Part shown: positions 33,108 to 45,344 of the stretch, piece after piece
Numbering within the stretch: the stretch's first letter is position 1
Layout of the letters: every line of letters starts with the position of its first letter
Source of the DNA: Dromiciops gliroides
Lineage: Eukaryota; Chordata; Mammalia; Microbiotheria; Microbiotheriidae
Direction: 5' to 3'
DNA length: 64,000 nt
Assembly (NCBI RefSeq): GCF_019393635.1
Contig: NC_057861.1
Span: 542,138,211-542,202,210 of the forward strand
The notes under the pieces: generated by a model
The model's database searches: none
What the model was told of the DNA's origin: nothing
The model's input: the letters and a program-made list of their open reading frames with translations, nothing else
Position numbers and translations under genes: made by a program

Positions 33108-33256
33108 ATTTATTTATTTGGTGGGGCAATGGGGGTTAAGTGACTTGCCCAGGGTCACACAGCTAGTAAGTGTCAAGTGTCTGAGGCCAAATTTGAACTC
33201 AGGTACTCCTGAATCCAGCGCCAGTGCTTTATCCACTGCGCCATCTAGCTGTCCCA
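33108..33256 (-). mobile_element. WSINE1-like SINE
   Basis: Flanked by aagaagtcctt and aagaagtactt. Confidence 0.88.
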
Positions 33257-33282
33257 AGAAGTACTTAAAAAAAAAAAAAAGC

Positions 33283-33628
33283 AAATCTTTTTTATTTAAA
33301 GTTTTGAGTTCCAAATTTTATCCCTCCCTCCCTCCCTTTCTTCCTTGCCCCATCCCTGAGGTGGTAAGTAATCAAATATAGGTTGTACATGTGCAGTTAT
33401 GTAAAACATTACCACAATAGTTGTTTTGTATAAGAAAATGAATAAAAGAAAAAAAGAAAGTGAAAAATATCGTGCTTCAGTCTGTATTCAATCGGTATCA
33501 GTTCTTTCTTTGGAGGTGAATAGTATGCTCCATCATTAGTCCTTTAGGATTGTCTTGGATCATTGTATTGCTGAGAATAATTAAATCATTCACTGTTCTT
33601 CATTGAACAATATTGCTGTCATTGTAAA
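33283..33628 (-). mobile_element. L1 3' end (antisense)
   Basis: Same 3' UTR subtype as 8588 and 62045 (gaggtggtaagtaatcaaat, gtgcttcagtctgtattcaa). Confidence 0.75.
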
Positions 33629-33639
33629 GGAAGCCTTTC

Positions 33640-33895
33640 TTTGCCTCACTTCTTACTTAGTCTTAATCACTGAATGGGCGTTGCCAAAGGCAAACTGAAG
33701 CCTTAGCTTAAAAAGGCCAAAGTCTCCCACTGCATCCGGGATGTTTCCAGTTGTCCTGATCTATATCTTGCCACTGGACCCAGATGGCTCTGGAGAAAAG
33801 AGTGTGACTGATGACTTTACACAGCCCTCCCTCATTTAAATCCAGTTCACTGCAAATCATAACATCATGAGCCTCTTCATGAATGAAGGACATTT
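33640..33895 (+). mobile_element. LINE-derived SINE body (as in composite SINE)
   Basis: tatatcttgccactggaccc, agatggctctggag and atccagttcactgcaaatca match the 3' body at 12633-12795. Its 5' part (ttaatcactgaatgggcgtt) is not the tRNA head. Confidence 0.6.
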
Positions 33896-33959
33896 ATTTG
33901 AGTTTTCTTATACACCTTTAGGAATTTTAAAGACCTTTATTTCATGGAAATATCTCTTT

Positions 33960-34160
33960 TACAAGCCTCCCAGGTTTTGAAATACCTGAATTCTTGGAGT
34001 TTATTGAGTAGGAAGTGGGGGTGACATGGTAAGACTCGAGCATTAGAAAGATTACTTGGACAAGCGAATTGAGAATTGACTGGAGTGGGGAGAGATTTGA
34101 GACAGGCTATTGGAATAGTCCCTGTGTAAGGTGAGGAAGGCCTGCATCTGGCTGAGCTAT
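33960..34160 (+). repeat. L2-like ancient repeat fragment
   Basis: ggtgacatggtaagactcga and gactggagtggggagagatt match the family at 10475-15535. Confidence 0.5.
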
Positions 34161-34514
34161 TTAATTCCATAGTGTTTTATAGTTAGTATTAAGCACGTGC
34201 AAGTATATACTCAGGCAGAACTGAGGGGGATCTCACCTCGAGGCATTTAGGGTCTGTTTTTTTTGTAGGGTGAGCCTCCAGAAAAAAACGGAAAGCCCAG
34301 AGGCCCAGATTCTACTTGACAGAATCACAGCCTCTCCTAGTTGGAAGGAACCTCAGGGGTTATCTAGTCTAATGTGTCCTTGAACAAGAATACCTTCTAT
34401 AACAGACCCAGCATGTGATCAGTCGCTCCACTTTGGCTGCAGAGTCCCAGTGAGGGGGATCCCAGTCTGTCCCCTTTCCCCCCATAACTCCCCCTCCGTC
34501 CCCACCCTATTCCA

Positions 34515-34992
34515 CTTTGGGGTAGTCTCATTCATAGGATCTTAGGAAAGACTTCAGAGGCCATCCAATCCAACTGGCTCTTTTTATAGATGAAGGAACT
34601 GAACCTAAGTGATTCATCCAAGGTACCTGCCACAGGTATAGGATCAAAGTAAGCAGCCAAGGCAGGATTTGAGCCCACGTTCTCCAACCCCAGAGCCAGT
34701 GTTGTTTTTTCAAATTCCCCAAGTTTTTAGGAAGTTTTTCTTTACATCAAGTCTGAATTTGTTTCCTTGCAACTCCATGGTTTATTCCCAGTTTTGCCAC
34801 CTGGGGTTAAGCAAAAGGATTCCCTCATCCAGTGACAGCCTTTGAAATACTGAAAGAGAATCTTCTTTTCTCATGGCTGAACATCCCCAGTTCCTTCAAC
34901 TGAGTCTCATTTGGCATGATTTTATAGCCAGAGCCTAATAGTGCCTGGCATACAGTAGGCACTTAATAAATGCCCATTGAATTAATGGAATC
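34515..34992. repeat. MIR fragment and L2 3' terminus
   Basis: MIR-like antisense core at 34515-34700 (gatgaaggaactgaacctaa). L2 3' end at 34930-34992 (cagtaggcacttaataaatg), inside an L3/CR1 segment. Confidence 0.5.
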
Positions 34993-35375
34993 GTCCTGTT
35001 TGCCCTCCTGGATACTGTTCTGTTCATCAATACCTTCCCTTGAATGTAGCGTCTGGAACGAAATACTTTATTCTAGATGTAGTTTGGTCAGGGCAGAGTA
35101 CAGTAGGAATATCCATCATCTTGCTTGCCCTGGATAATAGTCCTTTCTTAATGTGGCCTAAGATTGTATTAGTTTTCTTAGCTGACAGGTCATACCTTTG
35201 ATTCAGATTGAACTTGCATTCCACCAAAACTTCCAGTTCTTTTTCAGACAAAATGCTGTCTAGCCGTACCTCTCTCAGATTGTATTTGGGAGGTTGATTT
35301 TTTTTAACCAAAGCTGAAGACTTTTCATTTATTCAGATATGCAAGTGGTTCTATAATTTCATTGATTTGCAGATT
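34710..35375 (-). mobile_element. L3/CR1 LINE 3' region
   Basis: ggtcagggcagagtacagta, ccaccaaaacttccagttct and tgctgtctagccgtacctct match the mammalian L3/CR1 3' consensus in reverse. Same family as 60145. Confidence 0.75.
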
Positions 35376-35900
35376 GTGTCTTGGCTGTTCGGTCCTTCTT
35401 ATTAGACTTGTCCATGTTCTCCCATAAGTATGCCATAGGAGATCTATTCAACATGTGGGAGCCTTCCTCACTTTCATCTGACATCCCAAGTAGACTAGTG
35501 GAGGACCCATCCTTTCCATCTATCATCACTTCACATGTGAACAGCCCATCTTCTTTTCCTGCCACACATTAACCCTGTGACGTGTTTTACTTCCTTAAAA
35601 TTCCTCATTAGTTATATGTTGCAGCCCGTGTACCTTTCCATTGTCCACTGTATGATTTTTCCTTTCATTTTCCCTTTTTCCTTTCCCCATTTCATTTTCC
35701 ACCGTTCCCTTCTAAAATTTCTATTGGCAACTTTTCAAAACATCACCTTCATTTCCCAATATATTCCTTCCTCATTCCCTTTCCAGAAATACATTTTATA
35801 CAAAGAATAAAAAAAACCAAAACAATTCAACAAAACCAGCCAGCACAGCCACCATGTCTGATATTATACTTGGTGCTCTGCTATGAATAGAATGAGGCAG
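35376..35900. other. TECPR1 intron 1: no gene recognised
   Basis: Small open frames on both strands lack family motifs. Confidence 0.35.
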
Positions 35901-36311
35901 ATCTTTTTTAAAACTATTTTTATTTATATTTAGCATTTTTTTTCTTTTTAAATTTTGAGTTTCAAATTCTTTCCCTCCCTCCTATTCCATCCCCACCCAC
36001 TGTAAAGGCAAGCAATATCATATCAATTGTATGTGTGAAATCATGAAAAACATATTTCCATGTTAGCCATATAATTTTTTAAAGCAAGAAAATTATACTT
36101 CAGTTTGCATTCAGAGTTTATCAGTTCTCCTTCTGTAGGTGAATAGCATTTTTTCATCATGAGGCCTTTGGAATTATCTTGGATCATTGTGTTGATCAGA
36201 GTAGCCAAGTCTTTTACAATTGATCATTACAACATTGCTGTTACTGTGCACAATGATCTCCTGCTTCTTCTCACTTCCCTTGGCATCAGCTAATGTAAGT
36301 CTTGCCATGTT

Positions 36312-36460
36312 TTTTGTTTTTTTGCAGGGCAATGAAGGTTAAGTGACTTGCCTAGGGTCGCACAGCTAGTAATTGTCAAGTGCCTGAGGTCGGATTTGAA
36401 CTCAGGTTCTTCCTGATTCCAGGGCCAATGCTTTATCGACTGCGCCACCTAGCTGCCCCT
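36312..36460 (-). mobile_element. WSINE1-like SINE inside L1
   Basis: catgttttttg and gcatgttttttat on the two sides. Confidence 0.88.
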
Positions 36461-36889
36461 GGCATGTTTTTTATGAAACTGTCCCTCTCCACATTTCTTA
36501 TAGCACACTAGTACTCCATTTCAGTCATATGCCTCAACTTATTCAGCCATTCTCCAATTGATGAGCATCCCATTGATTTCTGATTCTTTGCCACCACAGA
36601 AAGAGCTGCTATAAATATTTTTTGTACATTTAGTTTCTGTTTCTTTGATCGCTTTGAGATACAGACCTAGTAATGGTATTGCTGGGTCAAAGGGTTTGCA
36701 CAGTGTTTTAGCCATAAAACATAAGTGTTTGGGCATAGTTCCAATTTGTTCTCCAGGATGGTCAGACCAGTTTTCTACTCCACTAGCAGTTCATTAGACT
36801 ACCTATTTTTCCTTCACCACCTCCAGCATTTGCCATTTCTGAGAGGTCTGAGGTAATATCTCAGAATTGTTGTTTTTTTAATTTTTTTT

Positions 36890-37034
36890 TAATTTATTTT
36901 TGCAGGGCAATGGGGGTTGTGACTTGCCCAGGGTCACACAGCTAGTAAGTGTCAAGTGTCTGAGGCCGGATTTGAACTCAGGAACTCCTGAATCCAGGGC
37001 CGGTGCTTTATCTACTGCGCCACCTAGCTGCCCA
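36890..37034 (-). mobile_element. WSINE1-like SINE inside L1
   Basis: cagaattgtt on both sides; 3 bp of the ttaagtgac motif are deleted. Confidence 0.88.
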
Positions 37035-37539
37035 TCAGAATTGTTTTAATTTGCATTTCTCTCATCAGATCATTTTTTCATATGACTATGGATAGCTTTG
37101 ATTTTTTTCTTCTGAAAACTATCTTTTTAAATCCTTTGACTATTTATCAATTGGGGAAAGGCTTTTATTTTTATAAATTTGACTCAGTTCTATTATACTC
37201 AGTATATATTTGAGAACTGAGGCCTTTATCAGAGAAACTTAACAGTCAAATTTTTTGTTACTACATCATCTGTGGCACCTTTTAGCATAATGTAGTTTAC
37301 CTAATTATCTTTTAATTAGGTCTATTTTAAGTACATAAAAATTGGTTTTATTAATATCTTGCTTTTTAAAAATTACCTGTGTCACATTGAAAAAAGTCTG
37401 ACATAGGGAGTGTTTCACACTCATGATCTTCTGCCTCCACAGTGAAGCAAAAAGTAATAAAAGGAAATATCTTATACACCTAAATATTTGTAACAACACC
37501 TTTTGGGGTACATGAAGGACTTTTTCCCTCCCTGGGAAG

Positions 37540-37960
37540 ATTTGATGATGTCCATCAATTGCAGAATAGCTAAACAAGTTGTTTCACCTGAAATTAACTC
37601 AATATTGTGGGGCTGTAAGAAATTATGGATATTATTAATAGAGAAAAACTCAGGAATTGATGCAAAGTGAAATCAGCAAATTCAGGAAAATGACATATAT
37701 GACTGAAACAATATGAATGGGGAAAAACAACAAGCTATTGGAACTGAATACTGTGGAATAGTAACAACCAAGCTTAATCAATGAGAGGTCACCTCCCCTA
37801 CTATTTTGCAGAGGTTGGGGACTATGGGTGTGGAACTGCCTATAATGTCAGACTTTTTTGATATACTGATTAGTTTTGCATAAACTCCTTTCTCATATTC
37901 TTTGTTGTAAGGGAAGGGAGAGGGGAATATACTGGGAAATGTAGGTAAAAATAAAAGATG
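37540..37960 (+). mobile_element. L1 3' end, sense orientation
   Basis: gcaaagtgaaatcagcaaat, then gggaagggagaggggaatat and gtaggtaaaaataaaagatg: an old L1 3' UTR in + orientation, one of few in this window. Confidence 0.55.
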
Positions 37961-37974
37961 TCAGTGTACTTTTT

Positions 37975-38124
37975 TTTTTTTGCAGGGCAATGAGGGTTAA
38001 GTGACTTGCCCAGGGTCACACAGCTAGTAAGTGTCAAGTGTCTGAGGCTGAATTTGAACTCAGGTCCTCCTGAATCCAGGGCCGGTGCTTTATCCGCTGC
38101 ACCACCTAGCTGCCCCCCCCCTGC
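37975..38124 (-). mobile_element. WSINE1-like SINE
   Basis: tgtcagtgtactttt and tgtcaatgtacttaa flank it. Confidence 0.88.
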
Positions 38125-38463
38125 TGTCAATGTACTTAAAAAAAATAATTCTATGCTTCTCTGTGTTCATCACTGTACTTGACTCATACTACATAGTAAT
38201 ATTCCATTATATTCAGGTTGGTTTAGCTAGTCCCCAATTCATGAGCATCCATTTTGTTTCTGGTTCTTTGCCACTATGAAAATGCTACTCTAAATATTTT
38301 AGGTTTATATAAGACCTGTATTTTTCATCTTTGACCTCCTTGGGGTCTATACCTCCTAGAAGTATTTCTAGGCTGAAGAATATAGACATTTTAGTTACTT
38401 TCTTAGCATAATTCCATATTGCTTTTCAAATTCATTGGGCCAAGTTATAGTTCAACTAACAAT

Positions 38464-39704
38464 TGTAAAAAAAAAATTATTCGCTAGCTAATCTAATCTT
38501 GAAAAATTAATATATATGGACTTATGAAAATTATGATTATATGAAAAATTATAAGCTTAGAGAAATTATAATTGAGCCATAAGTCCTGCCGAGGTTGCCA
38601 TTCAAATGTAAAAATATTTTGAATGACTGGGGTTAATTTGGACTAATTTGACTGGAGGACTAATCTGGGGTCTTTTGACTAACTGACTATTTGACTGCTG
38701 TTAATTTAATGTGGGCCGTTTATAAAGTTCCACCACAGTGCTCCACTCCCAAAATTGATAAGCAAAAGATTAAGAAGCCTTTTAACTAAATAATCAAAGC
38801 AGAGTTTATTTATGAGATACTATTTAAAATTAAGAATACAGGGAAATAATATGTACAACCTGACTGCTTTCCAGTGCTTCCTTCCACCTGCTGAGCCTGG
38901 AACCTTTTTAATACAATAAGGACCTTAGCGGCCTCTTGCCATAGGGTATGTTCCATTCAGGTCCTTTATTCTAACTTGGAGCAAAGCCCTTTCACTTTGT
39001 AAATCCCCCTGCTTCTAACTTTCCTCTCCTTAACTGCCACCACTGAACCCCTATGTTTCTCTCTCACTGACCTCCCCTTCTGTTCTCCTAGTGCTCCAGT
39101 CTTTCTAATCTCTTAATTTTGTCAGCCTCCCTCAGTCTTATCTTCCGGTCTCCTAATCTTGTCCTTTGGCCTCTCCCTGTGTACCAATGGACCTTCTTCT
39201 AGCTGGAAAGCTCTTTCTCATTTTCTCTAGCATCCTTGTAGCAGCCTCCCTGTCTGTCTTCTCCAACCTTTGCTGTCCCTCTAATCTTGTCAGCCAGCCT
39301 CCAGTCTTCCTGTCAGCCCCACTGAGTCTAACTCCCAGGTCTATATATATTTTCCTATCTCCACTCAAATCTCCGGGCTTTTTTTTTTTGCGCCCCGGAA
39401 GACCAAGCTAATCCACCAGCCAGGGTTGGGGGGGGGGGCGGGGAACGGGATGCTCGAGCATCATGTGCCTCAGCACAGGCTACGCCAGAGCCCAGGTTCT
39501 CTCGATCTGCTCAGGGTGGAGGGAGCTAGCGCTCCCTCCCTCCAGCTGTCTGATCTGTCTTGTACAGCCCATGGGGCTTTTTGGCTCAGCTGAAGTGGAG
39601 GGGGAAGGGCACCAGCACCTCCCACACAGAAGAGACCCTGAGGGCCTAAGGCTTTCTAATCTCAGCCTAAAGGTAGGGTCCCCAAATAAAAATAAATTTC
39701 TACA
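38464..39704 (-). mobile_element. Solo LTR, family B (about 1.24 kb), inside L1
   Basis: Terminal TG/CA with caat on both sides (38460-38463 and 39705-39708). Read on the minus strand it starts tgtagaaatttatttttatt, has a TATA-like tatatatag at about 39340-39350 and an AATAAA at about 38815. GC-rich text at 39380-39620 would be U3. No internal genes are seen; a solo fossil. It is younger than the L1 it interrupts. Confidence 0.65.
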
Positions 39705-40156
39705 CAATGTACCTCTCTTTCCATAGCCCTTCCAGTATCAGCTATTCCCATCTCTTGTTGAGTTTTGCAGATTTTCTGGGTGTGAAATGAAACCTCAGAA
39801 TTGTTTTGATTTGCATTTTTCTTATTATTAATGATTTAGAGTAATCTTTCACATTGTTGTTAATAAGTTTCTTCATTTGGAAATTGCCCATGCCCTTTGA
39901 CCACTGGGGAATAATTTTTGGGTTTTGTGTTTGTTTTAATTCTATTCATATTTTGGATAGCATACCCATATCAGAAATATTTATTTTGTTACCCCTCACC
40001 CCAATTGACCACTTCCTTTTTTTTATTCTGGTTGCATTTCATTTGATTTTTTTTTTTTTACAAAAGCTTTTCAATTTCAGCTCATTGGAATTACCTTTTT
40101 CTTCTTCTGTGATCGTCTTCATCTGTTGTTTGGTTAAGAACTCACTCTCTAGTCTT

Positions 40157-40315
40157 TTTTTTTTTTTTTTTTTTTTTGGTGAGGCAATTGGGGTTAAGTG
40201 ACTTGCCCAGGGTCACACAGCTAGTAAGTGTTAAGTGTCTGAGGTCGGATTTGAACTCAGGTACTCCTGAATCCAGGGCCAGTGCTCTATCCACTGCACC
40301 ATCTAGCTGCCCCTT
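40157..40315 (-). mobile_element. WSINE1-like SINE inside L1
   Basis: 14-bp duplications cactctctagtctt at 40143-40156 and 40316-40329. Confidence 0.9.
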
Positions 40316-40510
40316 CACTCTCTAGTCTTAACTGTTGAAGATATTTGATCTGCTCCTCATCTGATTTTTTTATGGTGTGGTTTTTGATATCCAGGTCATA
40401 TATACAGTAGGATCCTGTGTTCTCAATGTCTTTGGGCCAATTGTGAAATGGTAAAGATGCAGTCCCTTGCTGAATATTGCTAGCAAAAGCTTACTTGTTC
40501 TCTTTCAGTA

Positions 40511-41380
40511 CTGCCATGGAGGACACCCTTGATTTATGTGTAAATTAGCCGCACAAAATTTTTGTATAGAAGGAAAATAGACATATAGGTTGATAGTAGT
40601 TGTTTTCTCATTCAAATTTTTTATAGTAATACAAACTGAGTTGTTTTTCCTATACCTTGAAGTCTCTTCCTTTCGCTATGAATTAGAGTCTTCACCTTTC
40701 TGTCACTTTCAGCACAATCTTCTCTGTATAGTCCAAAATCACCTTGACCACTGTCTTTATTTTCTTTAGTAGCATTTCTACCTCCCCTTCTAGTGAGGTT
40801 AGAGCTCAAATGTGGTGATTCTACTGTCTTGATGGTAAAAATAGTTTGTTATAGTGATTTTTGCAAATATTTTCCTTTTTTCTTTTTGTTGCTGCTGTTA
40901 CTGTCTTCCTTCCGGTTTGTTTGTGTTTGTGTTTTCATTTCCTTGAGATGACTTGGCTTAATTGGATATTTTGTCAAGCATTTTGTAAACTGGCTTTATC
41001 CTTCACTGCTTATCTCTGCTTTATGAGATTATATTGCTTGAAGTCTTACATTCTCATTTGGGGTAGATTTTAAGCGTAAGTTTATATTCTAAATTAGTAT
41101 TGCCTTTGTTTAGCTTCTTTTCTCTACTTGACAGAGAGAAGTTGTGCATACTGACTTCCTAGATGCTTTGGTGTTCTTTGGTTAATTGATTTACACCAAT
41201 TAATCTTATGAAATAAGATTAACAAATTAATAATATGAATTAATAATAATAATAAATTAATATAATTGGTGTCCATGTCATTTCCATTGTTAATTTCTTG
41301 GTTTTTGTTATCAATTAGTTATTTAAATAGTTCAAGATTGAGTTGTTTTAATTGTATGCCATGTCTTTTTAAATTATTCA
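40511..41380. other. TECPR1 intron 1: no gene recognised
   Basis: AT-rich; an aataataataa-type low-complexity patch lies at about 41225-41260. Confidence 0.35.
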
Positions 41381-41720
41381 TTCTTCCAGCTTTTTACCAT
41401 TCTGATCTTTTCTCTAATAAATTGGTGGTCTGACTGTACACAGATAACTGATTCAGCTTAGACTTTCACAACAATAATGTATCTTTACTTGTCTACTAAA
41501 ATATAATCAACTTAATTTTTTGTATGCTATTTATTGCTCACCTACCAGTTCTTTTCTGGAAGAAAGTGTTTGTAATGTAAAAGCATGAGGCTTCTGAGTA
41601 GTTTTTGGCCTCTCATTTCTTCTCGAACCATATTTTTTGCTTTCCAATATATTTCTCTTCACCATTCTGTTTCCCCACTTTTGTGCTGAAGTCACCAAAT
41701 ATCATGTTTGTGACACAGCA
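41380..41720 (-). mobile_element. Possible old RTE endonuclease-region fragment
   Basis: Resembles 13855-14100 of the RTE in style and order (tggtggtctgactgtacaca, actaaaatataatcaactta). Too diverged for a firm call. Confidence 0.35.
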
Positions 41721-41764
41721 TAGGGATGAATACAGATTCCCAAGGGTACAGTCCACTGAAGACC

Positions 41765-42255
41765 TTTATTCATTTAATAAGCATATATTAAAAGCCTACC
41801 TTATGCCAGGCATTGTCCTAGATGATGGGCATTCAGAAACCAAAAAACAAAGTCTCTATCCTCATAGAGTTTAATCCTCATGGAGCTTTTCAGTAGAGAA
41901 GAAAATACTAAATATATGCAAAGTAAATATTTTTTGGGGGAAGGGTAGTAACAGTCAAAGAGATAAGGATATGCTTCATGTAGAGAAAGTACCACTTGAG
42001 CTGAGCCTCGAAGGAAGTGAGAGATTAACGAGGCAGAAAGGAGGAATGAATTCTAGACATGGAGGACAGCCTGTTCAAAAGATTAGAAGATGAGAGATAC
42101 AGAGTCATTTGTGAGGAACAGCACGTAAGCCACTTTGGCTTAAAGTATATGAAGGGAAGTAATATATAATAAGCCTGCAAAGGGAGGCTGGAGCCAAATT
42201 GTGAAAGGCTTTATGTACCATACAGAGGGTTTTGTATTTTATCTTAAATGCAATT
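41765..42255 (+). repeat. L2-like ancient repeat (uninterrupted copy)
   Basis: ttatgccaggcattgtccta, gacatggaggacagcctgtt, gtgaaaggctttatgtacca: comparison copy for the split repeat at 10475-15535. Confidence 0.6.
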
Positions 42256-42269
42256 TCTGGGGGTGGGAG

Positions 42270-42395
42270 AAGTGTGCACAGGATAGAATACCAGCCCTGA
42301 AAGTCAGGAGGACCTGAGTTCAAATGTGGTCTCAGACACTAGCTGTGTGACCGTGGGCGAATCACTTAATCTTTCAACAACAACAACAAAAATAC
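42270..42395 (+). mobile_element. WSINE/Wallsi-type SINE, (caa)n-tailed
   Basis: gacctgagttcaaatgtggt, ctagctgtgtgaccgtgggc, then caacaacaacaac. Confidence 0.65.
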
Positions 42396-42502
42396 AGTAG
42401 AGAGCCACTGGAACTTCTTGAATGAATGAATGGAAAAAACCCCAACATTAACTTTTTACCATGAGCCAGGCACTGTGCTACATATAGAAATACAAATAAA
42501 AA

Positions 42503-42960
42503 AGCAGCGAGGTGATTCAGTGTGTGAAGCACTGGACTTGAGTCAAAAAGAACTGAGATCAGGCAGCTAGATGGCGCAGTGGATAGAGCACTGGCCCTGG
42601 ATTCAGGAGTACCTGAGTTCAAATCCAGCCTCAGACACTTAACACTTACTAGCTGTGTGACCCTGGGCAAGTCACTTAACCCCAATTGCCCCTCAAAAAA
42701 AAAAACAACAAGAAAAAGAACTGAGATCCAGCCCTGCCTTAGACACTAACTGGCTGTGTGACCCTGGGCAAATCACCTAAACTCTGCCTCAGTTTTCTCA
42801 TCTGTAAAATGGAGATAATAATATACCTCCCTCACAAGGTTGTTTTGAAGATAAAATGAGATAATATTTGTAAAGTACATTTTTTTTTTTGTAAAGTGCT
42901 TTGTAGACCTTAAAGCACTGTATAAAAGCTAGTGGTGGTGGTGGTGATGATGATGGTGCC
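42503..42960 (+). mobile_element. Ther-type CORE-SINE split by a WSINE
   Basis: tctgcctcagttttctcatc, gatgaaaat-type tail and aaagcactgtataaaagcta follow the WSINE. A short (GGT/GAT)n run closes it at 42931-42957. Confidence 0.65.
42561..42712 (+). mobile_element. WSINE1-like SINE
   Basis: Perfect 16-bp duplications aaaaagaactgagatc at 42545-42560 and 42713-42728. Confidence 0.92.
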
Positions 42961-43299
42961 AACAGTCCCTGCCCTCAAGTAGCTTACTAAAACATATAAG
43001 GGAGTTGTGGTCAGGGAGTGGTGTTTTGGTCTGGAATGTCAGAGGAATGGGGAGAATAGAGAGCCAAAGGGGAATTAATTGACTTGTTCTTTCCAGAAAT
43101 GGTAGTGTTGATTAGATTATTGCTCCTAGAGCTAGAGAGGAAATTCATTGGAGAGGATGCCGGAAAGATGTGTACAGTGGCATAGAGGGGAGCAACTTGC
43201 TAGGTATGAGTCTGGGCTAGAAAGCAGGAAGAATTGGATTGAAATGTAATGAGTTCGTTGACACTGAAACATTAATCTATCTTCTTTGGGTCTAAATCT

Positions 43300-43600
43300 G
43301 AATTATGGTTTAGTCTATAACTTTCTATCATTTTTACAAAAATTAGTAGTGACTTTGTCAAATGCTTTTCTAAAACCTAAGTAAACTCCGATTATTTTAT
43401 TCTTCTGGCCTGTCAATCTGGTAATTCTGTCCAGAAAGGAAATAAGGTTATTGTGGAATGACCTGTTCTTCATGAAGCCATGCTCTCTCTTTGTGATCAC
43501 TATTTCCTGGTCATTAGCCCTCCCTTGAATAATAATGTGTTCTAGAATTTTGCCAGAAATGGAGGTTAGTCTCACTGGTCTTTAGTCACTTTGGACTTGT
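43300..43600 (-). mobile_element. L3/CR1 reverse-transcriptase fragment
   Basis: The minus frame reads LTSISGKILEHIIIQG, then REHGFMKNRSFHNNLISFLD and VYLGFRKAFDKV. These match CR1/L3 RT motifs (SLTSIPGKILE, QHGFxxxxSCxTNL, YLDFSKAFD). It lies 260 bp before TECPR1 exon 2. Confidence 0.85.
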
Positions 43601-43858
43601 TCAGCCCACCCCTTTGATGTTTTTTCCTCATTGAAGTTGAATTTGGTAGAAAGAATGTAAGTAATGCCCTCAAAGTTTACTTTATAAGAAGGAATGAGCA
43701 TCATTTATTATTTATTAAAGCTTGCCACTTGTGAGTTATTCGGGCTTTTTTACATGTCGGAGTTATTTACAAAGGCCTCCTAGCTGGACTCATGATGAGG
43801 TGGGGAGGACTCTGTGGAGGCACTGACTGCCTGCTAACTCAGCGTTTCTTTTGCCCAG

Positions 43859-44096
43859 CTGCTGCCCAACCATGCCAAATTCCTTGCTGTGGGCTGTGGA
43901 TATTTTTGGGAGAGTGTATACCCTTGCCACAGCTGGCCAGTACTGGGAACTCTGCAAGGATGCCCATCTGGAGTTCAAGCGGGTCAGCGCAGTAAAACAG
44001 TGCTGCTGGGGGATCGCCTGTGACAATCAAGTCTATGTGTATGTGTGCTCCAGTGATGTCCCCATCCGGCACCGGGAGGAAACCTACGAGAACCAG
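43859..44096 (+). CDS. TECPR1: TECPR1 exon 2, start codon, residues 1-75
   Basis: The acceptor ttttgcccag ends at 43858. Thirteen UTR bases follow, then ATG at 43872 with A at -3. Translation begins MPNSLLWAVDIFGRVYTLAT and ends REETYENQ, followed by donor CAG|gtaggg. The start was chosen because it matches the conserved TECPR1 N-terminus (MPNSVLWAVD in human). No upstream in-frame ATG lies in this exon. The segment holds a first tectonin-like blade (LLWAVDIFGRVY) and the lead-in to the dysferlin domain. The exon ends in phase 0. Antisense open frames over it are shadows. Confidence 0.95.
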
Positions 44097-44154
44097 GTAG
44101 GGACTCCTCAAAGCTCCATCCCCAAGGAGAGCCAAGGGCTGGGTCAAAGTTCAC

Positions 44155-44345
44155 TGGAGGTATTGTATAATGGAAAGATCCCTGGATTCCAAACCAGGAG
44201 TAATAGTCATGGTGCTGGGTGAGTCTGGGCAAGTCACTTCATCTTTCTCGGCTTCAGGCTCCTCTTCTGTAAAACGTAGTTGTGTGGGGGGGGGGCCAAC
44301 CCATTGATCTCAGAGGTCCCTTCTAGTGCTAACAATCTGTTTCTA
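44155..44345 (+). mobile_element. Ther/MIR CORE-SINE in intron 2
   Basis: ctgggcaagtcacttcatct, cctcttctgtaaaacgtagt, tctcagaggtcccttctagt. Confidence 0.65.
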
Positions 44346-44894
44346 TGAAAAGCAAAATTGAGCAATAGCCCTTACTTTTGGCAGGCAGAGAAAACAGTTC
44401 TTTCTTTTCTTTCTTCCTCTCTCCTTCCTTGTCCACTAGAACAAAGCTTGATTTCCTCTTTTATGTCCCAGCCTAAATAAATAAGAATCAAAATCTCAAA
44501 GGTGGAGTTTCTTATTTGCCAAGCACTTTCTTAAGTGCCAGGGATACAAAGAAAAGCAACGTAGTTAGATGATGGCTAGTTGGCTTTCTAAGATGTTTGG
44601 GGCTGAATTTCAGCATAAATGTAAACGTTTCTTCTACTGGAACATGGCCAGAACCTTTTGTACTGGTAAGGGACAGTCTTCATGGAGCATCAAGTCCCCC
44701 GGAGTGCTCAGGTAGTGTTTTCAAGCCTAGGACTAGACAGTTAGGAGACCTGCGTTCTAGTCCCAGCTCTGCCACTAACCAGTTATATGATTCTACACAA
44801 GGCCCTTGCTCTCTCATTAGCTCAGAACATTATCAAATGAGAGAAATACCTGGCACACCTGCCTCACTCATAGAACTTTTGTGAGGATAAAGAG

Positions 44895-45145
44895 TTGCAA
44901 CTAGGTAGCATAGTGGATAGAGTGCCTGACTTGGCATTGGGAAGATCTGAATACAAATTCTGCTTTAGACACTTAGTAGATGTGTGACCCTGGGCAAGTC
45001 ACTCTCTCAGTTGAGGAAACAGGCTGTAAATTCAAGAGAATAATAGCACTTACCTCACTGATTATGATTAGGATTCAACGAGCTAACATGTAAAGTATGT
45101 TGCTTGCAAATCTTAAAGTGCTATATTAATGTTAACTATTATTAT
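44895..45145 (+). mobile_element. Ther-type SINE in intron 2
   Basis: atagtggatagagtgcctga, gtgtgaccctgggcaagtca, gtgctatattaatgttaact. Confidence 0.65.
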
Positions 45146-45344
45146 AATATATGTAGAATTATTATGGAAAAATAAAAATGTTTTATAGCTATAACTAGTT
45201 ATTATCCCAGAGGTTTAGGACATTGTAACTCCCTCCCCCTCCTAGAAAAGTACTCCTCTTTAGGCTCTCAGACTCCTGTAGGCCTCTCTTCCCGCTATCT
45301 CAATCCAGAGCCCTAGTTAAACCATGGATTGTCATCATCATCAT

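Larger units (their letters stand above)
35905..37300 (-). mobile_element. L1 3' end and ORF2 tail (antisense), with two SINEs
   Basis: Reversed ORF2 C-terminus: ttgatgagcatcccattgat, tgggtcaaagggtttgcaca, ggtctgaggtaatatctcag. Confidence 0.75.
38130..40510 (-). mobile_element. L1 ORF2 tail/3' end, split by an LTR and a SINE
   Basis: Left part 38130-38463 (attcatgagcatccattttg). Right part 39705-40510 (tgaaatgaaacctcagaatt, then ttggtgaagaactcac-like text). Order matches other antisense L1 copies. Confidence 0.7.

Noticed and set aside
43839-44232. Overlapping minus-strand frames of 78-102 codons
   Set aside because: Antisense shadows of TECPR1 exon 2.
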